Shown one piece after another: positions 18,377-25,320 of a stretch of 64,000 bases of DNA. The stretch covers positions 372,001 to 436,000 of the forward strand of contig NZ_JACNMF010000003.1 of the NCBI RefSeq assembly GCF_014270105.1, read 5' to 3'. How positions within the stretch are numbered: position 1 is the stretch's first letter; each line of letters opens with the position of its first letter. This DNA comes from Hyunsoonleella aquatilis. Lineage in GTDB: Bacteria > Bacteroidota > Bacteroidia > Flavobacteriales > Flavobacteriaceae. Both the position numbers and the translations under genes were made by a program. The notes beneath the pieces were generated by a model. The model did not search any database, was not told where the DNA came from, and saw nothing but the letters and a program-made list of their open reading frames with translations.

Positions 18377-18498
18377 GTTTAACGTCTTCGTGTATGGTTA
18401 GTTTCGTAAAAGAACGTGCGTTTTTTTCCGCTGTATTGTTTTTTCTTAAAGGCAGGAATTTTTCTTTTGCTTAACCAACTGAGCCATTAACTATACAC
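18377..18498 (-). repeat. Imperfect palindromic intergenic element (attC-like?)
   Basis: GTGTATGGTTA (18390-18400) and TAACTATACAC (18488-18498) are inverted with one mismatch. On the minus strand the outer end reads GTTAAAC, which fits the GTTRRRY core of integron attC sites. It flanks the two-gene block 18524-20436 on its downstream side. A full attC fold is not evident. Confidence 0.35.
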
Positions 18499-18523
18499 TT
18501 TGTAGGCAATAGTTTTACTTTTC

Positions 18524-19909
18524 TTAAATGGATTTGGGTTTAATATTTTGATTATTACTAAAAAAATTATTTGGGTCGTATTTTCTTTTTACTTTTTGTA
18601 GGCGTTCATAATTTGAACCAAATGATGTCTTAACTTTATTGTCATCGTCTATATCCAAAAAATTGCTATAAGTGTCCCCAGATGCAAAAGGTTTCATTTT
18701 TTCATAAAGTTCACGTATCCAATTGATATTGTTTTTATCATTATCTTTTTCAATCCAACCTCCCCAAATTCCTAAAATATAAGATGCAGAGCGTTGTGGG
18801 AATGCGGTTTCATTTTTTTTAATTCTATTTATAGCACCTCCAAATGGGTCAAAACCAGCTATAGTAAAAACTCCTGGTACATTTTTTGTGTGATTTACAA
18901 AAACATCTATAGCATCATCTGAGAGTGTTTCAAAAAAATGAGATTTCCAATAATATCGCATTCCAGTTGGCATACCATCATCAAAGGTCGTTTGAACTTC
19001 TAAAAAAGGTGTAGGTGCAATTACTCGAAGCATTGGGTTACCATAGTTTTCCAACCCTTCCATAGCTTTTTTACCAGATTCAATATCTTTTGAATAAACA
19101 GCCAATATAAAAACAGATAATTTTCCTTGAATTTCTTCAGGAAAAGGTTCTATTGGTGGTATTCTAACAACCATTGCCGAAGTCGCCAATTCATCAGGTG
19201 CATTTTTTGAAAATGAGGTGTAAAATCTCAATACATCTTTTGCATCTTCAATAGGATAAAATATTTTTGCCACCATAATTTCAGGACCAACTTCATAACA
19301 TTTAAATTTAAACGATGTTATAATACCAAAATTTCCTCCTCCTCCTCGTAATGCCCAAAACAAATCTGAATTTTCAGAATCACTTGCCTTAATTAATTCT
19401 CCATTGACAGTAACAAGTTCAACTGAAATTAAATTATCTGAAGTTAGTCCATACGTACGACCCAAATAACCATATCCTCCACCGAGTGTTAAACCTGCAA
19501 TTCCAGTTTTTGAAACAATGCCAACTGGTGTAGCAAGACCAAATTTTTGAGTTTCTTTGTCTAAATCGCCAATAGTCGCGCCTGATTGAATAGTGACTGT
19601 TTTATCTTTTGGATTGACTTCAACAGAGTTCATTTGTGAAAGATTAATCATTAGTCCATTATCGCATACTGATTTTCCAGCAACACTATGTCCTCCGCCT
19701 TTAACAGTAATTTCAATCTTTTGATGATGAGCGAATTTTATACAATTAATAATATCATTTGCATTATTACACATTGCTATCATAGCCGGTTTTTTGTTTA
19801 TCATGCCATTCCAAACAGAACGAACAGTATCATATTGAGGGTTGGAAGGAAGAACAAGGTCTTGACTTAAGGTTTGCGAAAATTCTTGAATTGTTGTTGA
19901 ACTTATCAT
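18524..19909 (-). CDS. FAD-linked oxidoreductase of the berberine-bridge/PCMH type
   Basis: The 461 residues comprise an FAD PCMH domain (MIAMCNNANDIINCIKFAHHQKI, VKGGGHSVAGKSVCDNGLMI with the flavin-linking His, LGGGYGYLGRTYGLTSDNL). A substrate domain follows, and then the C-terminal BBE motif (YSNFLDIDDDN...NYERLQKVKRKYDPNNFF). These enzymes oxidise sugars or phenolic compounds with O2. No signal peptide is seen, so it is probably cytoplasmic. By eye its codons are more AT-rich than those of neighbours, and palindromic elements flank the block, so it may be acquired. Confidence 0.85.
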   Translation of the reverse strand: MISSTTIQEFSQTLSQDLVLPSNPQYDTVRSVWNGMINKKPAMIAMCNNANDIINCIKFAHHQKIEITVKGGGHSVAGKSVCDNGLMINLSQMNSVEVNPKDKTVTIQSGATIGDLDKETQKFGLATPVGIVSKTGIAGLTLGGGYGYLGRTYGLTSDNLISVELVTVNGELIKASDSENSDLFWALRGGGGNFGIITSFKFKCYEVGPEIMVAKIFYPIEDAKDVLRFYTSFSKNAPDELATSAMVVRIPPIEPFPEEIQGKLSVFILAVYSKDIESGKKAMEGLENYGNPMLRVIAPTPFLEVQTTFDDGMPTGMRYYWKSHFFETLSDDAIDVFVNHTKNVPGVFTIAGFDPFGGAINRIKKNETAFPQRSASYILGIWGGWIEKDNDKNNINWIRELYEKMKPFASGDTYSNFLDIDDDNKVKTSFGSNYERLQKVKRKYDPNNFFSNNQNIKPKSI

Positions 19910-19920
19910 GATTTTTACAT

Positions 19921-20436
19921 TTAGTTTTCCAAGTTAGAATTTTGGTCGGTTGAAGATAGTTCTTCAACGGTTTGATATATTTCATTTGGCTTTTTTGAGT
20001 TTTCAAGAAATAAACCAAATTCTTTTGAGAATGATTGTTTTCTAAAACTCCACCATTCTTTAATCCCTTGTTTATGAAAGTATGAAATCATTGTGTTTTT
20101 ATGACTTTCCCAAAGCCAACCCTCAAAAACTTTCATTTTATTTTGATAGAACATATTTTCCCAATGTCTATATAATTGAATAAATAAAAAATTTGCTGTT
20201 CGCTTATCGTCATTATTCATTGAATTCCAAGATTCTGCTCCAAGTTCTAAAAGTTTACCTAAACGCTCATGTTCTACAAGTTGCTTAAGAAATTCAATAT
20301 TAGAGTTATTTAAAGAGTCATAAAAATTTGCCTTGACTGCATCTGTGTTTTTTTTAATTTGAAAGGCAAGAAACACTACAGAAAGTACAACGGCAATAGC
20401 ACTAACTAAATTAATTATGATTTCGACTGTATTCAT
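19921..20436 (-). CDS. Hypothetical single-span membrane protein
   Basis: The 171 residues have one N-terminal membrane helix (IIINLVSAIAVVLSVVFLAFQIKKNT), followed by a soluble helical domain rich in aromatic residues (QLYRHWENMFYQNKMKVFEGWLWESHKNTM). The layout (TM, then WE/ENM/W motifs) is like the DUF4760/DUF6082 type of bacterial membrane proteins of unknown function. It is transcribed 11 nt ahead of the FAD oxidase and probably shares its mRNA. Function unknown. Confidence 0.6.
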   Translation of the reverse strand: MNTVEIIINLVSAIAVVLSVVFLAFQIKKNTDAVKANFYDSLNNSNIEFLKQLVEHERLGKLLELGAESWNSMNNDDKRTANFLFIQLYRHWENMFYQNKMKVFEGWLWESHKNTMISYFHKQGIKEWWSFRKQSFSKEFGLFLENSKKPNEIYQTVEELSSTDQNSNLEN

Positions 20437-20446
20437 TTTTCCTAAA

Positions 20447-20517
20447 TTATTGTCAATGTAACCACGGATATGCGTCGTTCTTTAATGGCTTATATCCGAC
20501 ATTAAACGAAGTTAGAT
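20447..20517 (-). repeat. Imperfect palindromic element (attC-like?) upstream of the two-gene block
   Basis: On the minus strand ATCTAAC (20517-20511) faces GTTACAT, with an inner GGATAT/ATATCC stem between them. ATCTAAC fits the RYYYAAC attC core, and its partner has one mismatch. The structure is suggestive of a cassette boundary only. Confidence 0.35.
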
Positions 20518-20539
20518 GTTTTTCTGGCAAAGTCAAGGA

Positions 20540-20905
20540 TTACCTCACCAAAAACATCCCCGCAAAAACCGCCAAAAACCCAATTACAAAACTAGCTATA
20601 GTGTACAACGCAAAACTGGTAAAATCGCCGGCTTTTAAAAACACATGGTTTTCATAAGCAAAGGTAGAAAAGGTAGTAAAGCCACCGCAAAAGCCTGTGG
20701 TCAATAATAGGGTTTGGCTTTGGGTCAGCGTATCATTTTTAGAGGCTAAGCCTAGGATAACTCCAATCAATAAACTCCCTAAAATATTGGCTAAAAATGT
20801 CCCGTACGGAATGCCACTTTCGGCACTGTTTAAATATTTACCAATGATATAGCGCAATACACTGCCAACACCACCGCCTAAAAACACCAGTAAAAACTGC
20901 TTCAT
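20540..20905 (-). CDS. crcB: Fluoride-specific ion channel FluC/CrcB
   Basis: The 121 residues carry four membrane spans with the hallmark FluC motifs: GGGVGSVLRYIIGKY at the start and GFCGGFTTFSTFAYE in span 3, whose Phe/Thr residues line the fluoride path and bind the central Na+. It exports cytoplasmic fluoride as a dual-topology dimer. It starts immediately after the stop of the 20906 gene, with which it forms an operon. No fluoride riboswitch is evident upstream. Confidence 0.93.
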   Translation of the reverse strand: MKQFLLVFLGGGVGSVLRYIIGKYLNSAESGIPYGTFLANILGSLLIGVILGLASKNDTLTQSQTLLLTTGFCGGFTTFSTFAYENHVFLKAGDFTSFALYTIASFVIGFLAVFAGMFLVR

Positions 20906-21928
20906 TTATTTTACGGCCATATAAATTTCAGTGACCCACTCCGCTGGGTTGGGCTGGGACATAGGGTCCGTAAGATACACTTCTAGCATTGGGCCATCAG
21001 CAGTAAATTCCATCCCATTATCCTGAACATATTTCATTCCGGTTTCCCAAGCTTCCTTTAAGTTATCGTAATTGCCTTTGAGGGTAGTCTTAACAGCTTT
21101 AAAAGGTTTTAATTGTCCGGTTAAAATATCGGCTTCTGAGGTTATTACTTTTTCCGTAGTAGGCACGCAACAGGAAAACATAGTTGAATTGTTTTTTTCA
21201 TCCCATTTGTGATAATATGTAAACGGAGCACCCGCCATTTTGATGTTGTTTTCCATCGCGTACTGGCCTACTTTTGGCATCATTTCCTGCATTTTGTTGG
21301 ACAATTCACTAATCTTGCAAGAAGTTGTATTATAGAGATAATATCCGCCTCCGTGTTGTGCCACACCATCCACATTTACAGTATATTTTTTCATATCGGC
21401 AACCACCACGCTATCCAGTTTAAACAAACCTCTTTCAAAATCGGGACCCGTCATATCCTCAATAGACCCCGCAAACGTAGTAAACATTTTCGTCATAAAA
21501 TCCTGCTCGCCCTTCATGTTCCAAGTTACTTTTGTGCCTTCATCGGTATCCTCGAAGGTCCAGTTGATATCAGATTCGGATTCAAAAGGTTTTATAAACT
21601 GTATGTGCTGCTCGATAGCTTCGCCTTCTCTAACCCCTTTTGTCGTCATACTGCCTTCACCAAGTATCTCGCCATTCCAGCCATAATTACCATCAACTCC
21701 AGAAGTTTTATCGCCATACGTCAAGGTTGCGGAAGGTTCTTGCTCAATCCAAGGCGAAAAACTCGGCCAGTTTTTAAAATCATTTACCTTGTTAAAAACC
21801 AAAGATTTAGGCGCTTTAATCACTCTGCTTCTTGAAAAATCAAATTCATTCGGTTGCACTGCAATATAAATAGCCAAACCGATCACAACGATCAGTAATA
21901 GGAATAGAATATACTTTAAGACTTTCAT
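20906..21928 (-). CDS. SRPBCC (polyketide-cyclase-like) and GyrI-like two-domain protein
   Basis: An N-terminal membrane anchor (LKYILFLLLIVVIGLAIYIAV) precedes a SRPBCC domain (about 30-165: FSRSRVIKAPKSLVFNKVNDFKNWPSFSPW) and a C-terminal GyrI-like/effector-binding domain (about 185-340: MAGAPFTYYHKWDEKN...WETGMKYVQDNG). Both folds bind small hydrophobic ligands. The combination is common in flavobacteria but has no known task. The next gene, crcB, begins right at its stop. Confidence 0.78.
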   Translation of the reverse strand: MKVLKYILFLLLIVVIGLAIYIAVQPNEFDFSRSRVIKAPKSLVFNKVNDFKNWPSFSPWIEQEPSATLTYGDKTSGVDGNYGWNGEILGEGSMTTKGVREGEAIEQHIQFIKPFESESDINWTFEDTDEGTKVTWNMKGEQDFMTKMFTTFAGSIEDMTGPDFERGLFKLDSVVVADMKKYTVNVDGVAQHGGGYYLYNTTSCKISELSNKMQEMMPKVGQYAMENNIKMAGAPFTYYHKWDEKNNSTMFSCCVPTTEKVITSEADILTGQLKPFKAVKTTLKGNYDNLKEAWETGMKYVQDNGMEFTADGPMLEVYLTDPMSQPNPAEWVTEIYMAVK

Positions 21929-22115
21929 GTTTTTTGATTTTGAAAATTAGATGAATCAAATATAATGATTTTTCAATTTCGCTTAATAAATTATTACATT
22001 TGTTGGTCTAAAATCAAATTTTTGATAGCTAAATGTTACTTATTCTTAAAAATTAATAGTTTTTAGATGTCAGAATTCGGTTTTAGGTTATAATTAAAAA
22101 GAAAACTATACACAG

Positions 22116-24155
22116 ATGAAACTAAAATCACTACTGGGCATGCTATTGCTTGGCGTTATACTGATGTCATGTGGCAATGAACCCTCAAAAACGAAGACGG
22201 ATGACATGGCTACGAAAACATCCGAAACGTTTGATTACAATGTCGAGCAATTTGCTGACCTCAAAATTTTAAGGTATCAAATCCCGGGTTGGGACCAACT
22301 TTCGTTGAACGAACAAAAACTGGTGTATTATCTGGTACAGGCTGGTTTGGAGGGGCGTGATATCATTTGGGACCAAAATTATCGCCACAATTTGAAGATT
22401 AGAAATGCACTAGAAAATGTATATACAAACTACGACGGAGATAAGACTTCCGGAGATTGGAAAGCTTTCGAGGTGTATTTAAAGCGGGTTTGGTTTAGCA
22501 ACGGGATTCACCACCATTATTCCAATGATAAATTGAAACCTGGATTTTCTTCAGATTATCTAAAAACTTTGCTGACTGAAACGAATACTACCCTAGAAGG
22601 TGAACCTTTTGATGTTATTTTCAATGATAAGGATTCTAAAAAAGTGAATCAGGCCAAAGGTGTGGATAATGTGGCGTTGTCAGCCGTTAACTTTTATGGC
22701 CCAAACGTGACCAACTCTGATGTAGCCAGTTTTTACAAACAAAAGAAATCTCCTAACCCTGAGAAGCCGTTGGCTTTTGGTTTAAATTCCCAATTGGTTA
22801 AGGAAAATGGTGTTTTAAAAGAGCGTGTTTATAAATCAGGTGGTTTGTACGGGCAGGCTATTGATAAAATTGTGAAGTGGTTGGAGTTGGCAAAAGGCGT
22901 TGCCGAAAATGATGAGCAGGGTAATGCGCTAGGCTTATTGATTGAGTACTATAAAACTGGTGATTTACAAACTTGGGACGATTATAATGTAGCGTGGACC
23001 AAGGCAACCGAAGGAAATATTGATTATATCAACAGTTTTATTGAAGTGTATAACGACCCATTAGGGTATCGAGGCTCTTATGAGAATATTGTGCAAATCA
23101 AGGATTTTGACATGTCTCAAAAAATGAAAGTACTATCCGATAATGCCCAGTGGTTTGAGGATAATTCTCCATTAATGGACGAACATAAAAAGAAAAATGT
23201 GGTAGGTGTTACTTATAAGGTGGTGACCGTGGCCGGTGAAGCAGGTGATTCGTCCCCAAGTACCCCAATAGGTGTTAATTTACCAAATGCAAATTGGATT
23301 CGTAAAGCAGTAGGTAGTAAATCGGTATCCCTTGGAAATATCATACATGCATACAACAATGCTGGAAGCACAGGAAGATTGAAGGAATTTGTTCATGATG
23401 AAGAAGAATTGAAGAATCATGAAAAGTATGGCGAATTGGCCGATAAATTGGATACGGCATTGCACGAAGTGATTGGCCATGCTTCAGGACAATTAAATCC
23501 AGGTGTTGGCGAAACTAAGGAAACCCTGAAAAATTACGCATCAACTTTAGAAGAGGGAAGAGCCGATTTGGTAGCACAGTATTATATGTACCACCCGAAA
23601 CTACAAGAACTTGGATTGACCGACGATTGGGAAGCCTTAGGACGTGCTTCTTATGATTCCTATATCCGGAATGGTTTGATGACACAATTGATTCGTTTAA
23701 ATTTAGGTGACGATGTAGAAGAAGCTCACATGAGAAACCGACAATGGATTTCGGCCTGGGTATTCGAAAAAGGTCAAAAGGATAATGTGATAGAAAAGGT
23801 AACCAGAGATGGTAAAACCTATTTTGATATTAAGGATTACGCTAAACTTAGAGAACTTTTTGGACAGTTGTTACGAGAAACCCAGCGCATCAAATCTGAA
23901 GGTGATTATAATGCGGTGGAGACTTTAGTGGAAACCTATGGGGTTAAAGTTGACCAAGACATTCATGCAGAAGTATTGGAGCGCAACAAACAGTTTAAGT
24001 CTGCACCATACAACGGTTTTGTTAACCCAGTATTGGTTGCCGATAAAAATGATGCAGGTGAGATTACAAGTATAAAAGTAACCCAACCCAAAACCTTTGC
24101 CGGGCAAATGTTGGATTATGCAAAGCGTTACGGCAATCTTCCCGAAGAAAATTAG
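22116..24155 (+). CDS. Dipeptidyl peptidase III (M49 family) lipoprotein
   Basis: The 679 residues start with a lipoprotein signal (GVILMSCGNE, Cys19). The zinc motif HEVIGH (HExxGH) follows at about residue 450, with the second motif EEGRAD about 50 residues later. Both are diagnostic of M49 zinc exopeptidases that release dipeptides from the N terminus. Members in Bacteroidota are often exported, and here the lipobox predicts membrane anchoring. It is a single gene with a terminator hairpin after the stop. Confidence 0.9.
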   Translation: MKLKSLLGMLLLGVILMSCGNEPSKTKTDDMATKTSETFDYNVEQFADLKILRYQIPGWDQLSLNEQKLVYYLVQAGLEGRDIIWDQNYRHNLKIRNALENVYTNYDGDKTSGDWKAFEVYLKRVWFSNGIHHHYSNDKLKPGFSSDYLKTLLTETNTTLEGEPFDVIFNDKDSKKVNQAKGVDNVALSAVNFYGPNVTNSDVASFYKQKKSPNPEKPLAFGLNSQLVKENGVLKERVYKSGGLYGQAIDKIVKWLELAKGVAENDEQGNALGLLIEYYKTGDLQTWDDYNVAWTKATEGNIDYINSFIEVYNDPLGYRGSYENIVQIKDFDMSQKMKVLSDNAQWFEDNSPLMDEHKKKNVVGVTYKVVTVAGEAGDSSPSTPIGVNLPNANWIRKAVGSKSVSLGNIIHAYNNAGSTGRLKEFVHDEEELKNHEKYGELADKLDTALHEVIGHASGQLNPGVGETKETLKNYASTLEEGRADLVAQYYMYHPKLQELGLTDDWEALGRASYDSYIRNGLMTQLIRLNLGDDVEEAHMRNRQWISAWVFEKGQKDNVIEKVTRDGKTYFDIKDYAKLRELFGQLLRETQRIKSEGDYNAVETLVETYGVKVDQDIHAEVLERNKQFKSAPYNGFVNPVLVADKNDAGEITSIKVTQPKTFAGQMLDYAKRYGNLPEEN

Positions 24156-24179
24156 GAAAATCACATAACAAATTTTTAA

Positions 24180-24215
24180 GGCAGAATCTTAAAACTAAGG
24201 TTCTGTCTTTTTATT
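24180..24215 (+). terminator. Intrinsic terminator of the DPP III gene
   Basis: A 12-bp stem (GGCAGAATCTTA/TAAGGTTCTGTC, two G-T pairs) with loop AAAC is followed by TTTTTATT. The 3' arm overlaps the end of the 28-aa ORF on the other strand. Confidence 0.65.
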
Positions 24216-24281
24216 GACACTAAAATATAACAGAAGTAGGTTAATTAGAATTAAGAGCGAAATAATTAGGATGAGTTCCAT
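24195..24281 (-). CDS. 28-aa single-span membrane peptide, paralogue 1
   Basis: This ATG-to-TAG frame begins MELILIISLLILINLL and ends YFSVNKKTEP: a short start, one membrane helix of about 18 residues and a polar C-terminal tail. It aligns without gaps to the 28-aa frame at 24344-24430 with 20 of 28 identical residues. In the shared KTEP tail all four codons differ only at the third base, and the stop codons differ (TAG and TGA). Conservation is therefore at the protein level, which is strong evidence that both are translated. It follows the LuxR-type gene on the same strand. Family and function unknown. Confidence 0.7.
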   Translation of the reverse strand: MELILIISLLILINLLLLYFSVNKKTEP

Positions 24282-24343
24282 GATGTCTTAATTGTATTTT
24301 AAAATACATCGCAAAAACATCAATATGTCATCAAACTAGTTAT

Positions 24344-24430
24344 TCATGGCTCCGTTTTGTTGTTTACACTAAAAACTAACAATAAAATGTTTATGATAAT
24401 TAGAACACTGATTATCAATAGAATTTTCAT
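24344..24430 (-). CDS. 28-aa single-span membrane peptide, paralogue 2
   Basis: This ATG-to-TGA frame begins MKILLIISVLIIINIL and ends VFSVNNKTEP. It has the same length, hydrophobic core and tail as the peptide at 24195-24281. A conserved Ser8 and Asn14 lie inside the hydrophobic stretch. It starts 86 nt after the stop of the LuxR-type gene and ends 62 nt before paralogue 1. The size and make-up are like small membrane regulators or type I toxin-like peptides, but no antisense RNA or toxin family is recognised. Confidence 0.7.
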   Translation of the reverse strand: MKILLIISVLIIINILLLVFSVNNKTEP

Positions 24431-24516
24431 ATTGGTGTAGTTTAGTTATTTATTAGATGCACCACTTTTAAAATGGTTGCGTGAAATAGTTTACTTTTTT
24501 ATAAAACAGTTACTAT

Positions 24517-24927
24517 TTATTTTTTCCCAGTTTGTTTTTTGGCTTTTTTTTCACTGGGATGCTTCAAATTATAAAGGATGGCGAATTGAATGAGCTTGCC
24601 CTTACCGACTAGTTTTAGTTTCTTCCGAATATTTTTACGATGGGTTTCCACGGTTGAAGTGCTTAGCTCCAATTTCTTTGCAATATCCAATGAGGATGCA
24701 CCATTGCCTATTAGTTTTAAAACCTGTTCTTCCCGCTTTGTAAGGTTGTCAATATCATAGGTTGAATCCAAAGTGCTCAAAAAGACAATGAGTGAATTTA
24801 CAGTGTCTTTATGGGGTGTTATGGATTTTGTAGCTTTTAAGATCATAATGATATCCTTTTTTGAAAGAGAATAACCGTTTTTTTTTAAATCGTTTATGGT
24901 GCGGATAATCTCTTTGTATGCAGTCAT
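24517..24927 (-). CDS. LuxR-type HTH transcriptional regulator (no receiver domain)
   Basis: The 136 residues have a helical N-terminal part of about 75 residues and a C-terminal GerE/LuxR HTH (LTKREEQVLKLIGNGASSLDIAKKLELSTSTVETHRKNIRKKL). A basic tail (KKAKKQTGKK) follows. There is no phospho-acceptor domain, so its signal is unknown. Its target may include the twin small-peptide genes directly downstream on the same strand (inference from position). Confidence 0.82.
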   Translation of the reverse strand: MTAYKEIIRTINDLKKNGYSLSKKDIIMILKATKSITPHKDTVNSLIVFLSTLDSTYDIDNLTKREEQVLKLIGNGASSLDIAKKLELSTSTVETHRKNIRKKLKLVGKGKLIQFAILYNLKHPSEKKAKKQTGKK

Positions 24928-24974
24928 CTAGAACATGAATATGATAACATAAATGTAAGTTGTTTCTGGGTATG

Positions 24975-25002
24975 AAAAAATCCCCAATACAGGGGATTTT
25001 TT
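24975..25002 (-). terminator. Intrinsic terminator after the sorting-domain remnant
   Basis: AAAAAATCCCC and GGGGATTTTTT form an 11-bp perfect stem, T-rich on the minus strand. It lies downstream of the T9SS remnant that ends at 25042 and is probably the terminator of the lost gene. Confidence 0.65.
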
Positions 25003-25041
25003 AGGTTTTTGGTCAATATTTATTAGACCAAAGATGACTAA

Positions 25042-25251
25042 TTAAAACTTCACAATTCGCTTCAATACACTGGTATCTTTTGTTTCAAATTTTAAGAAAT
25101 AAACACCTGCGCTCAGAGCATTCAAGTTTATTCTATTTTCAGGTTTGTTTATTTCTCTAATTTTCTTACCATTAATGTTGTAAATGGTCAGTGCATCTAA
25201 GATCACCGGAGAGGAAATCGTCAGATAGTCCGTTACCGGGTTTGAATAGAG
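25042..25251 (-). pseudogene. Orphan T9SS type A sorting domain (remnant of a secreted protein gene)
   Basis: The 69 codons read SNPVTDYLTISSPVILDALT ... GVYFLKFETKDTSVLKRIVKF and then a stop. This is the complete C-terminal sorting domain used by type IX secretion cargo. Directly before it the frame meets a stop codon (25252-25254), and no start codon or cargo domain precedes it. The body of the gene has been deleted or degraded. It lies downstream of, and resembles, the tail of the LRR cargo gene, so a duplication is possible. Confidence 0.75.
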
Positions 25252-25266
25252 TTAATTTTCAGTAAA

Positions 25267-25296
25267 GAAGGCATTATTTCCTGGGATAATGCCTTC
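25267..25296 (-). terminator. Hairpin after the LRR cargo gene
   Basis: GAAGGCATTAT and ATAATGCCTTC are perfect 11-nt arms around an 8-nt loop, 25 nt beyond the LRR gene stop. The minus-strand tail TTTACTG is only weakly T-rich. Confidence 0.5.
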
Positions 25297-25320
25297 AAGA
25301 CAATAAAAATTAATAACCGA

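Noticed and set aside
18469-18486. Minus-strand TGGCTCAGTTGGTTAAGC looks like a tRNA D-arm
   Set aside because: No anticodon arm, T-arm (GTTCRA) or acceptor stem follows at the right distances. It is part of the palindromic intergenic element.
21209-21835. Long plus-strand open frame (208 codons)
   Set aside because: Antisense to the SRPBCC/GyrI gene, with His/Arg/Phe-rich composition and no domain. It is a shadow of the real gene.
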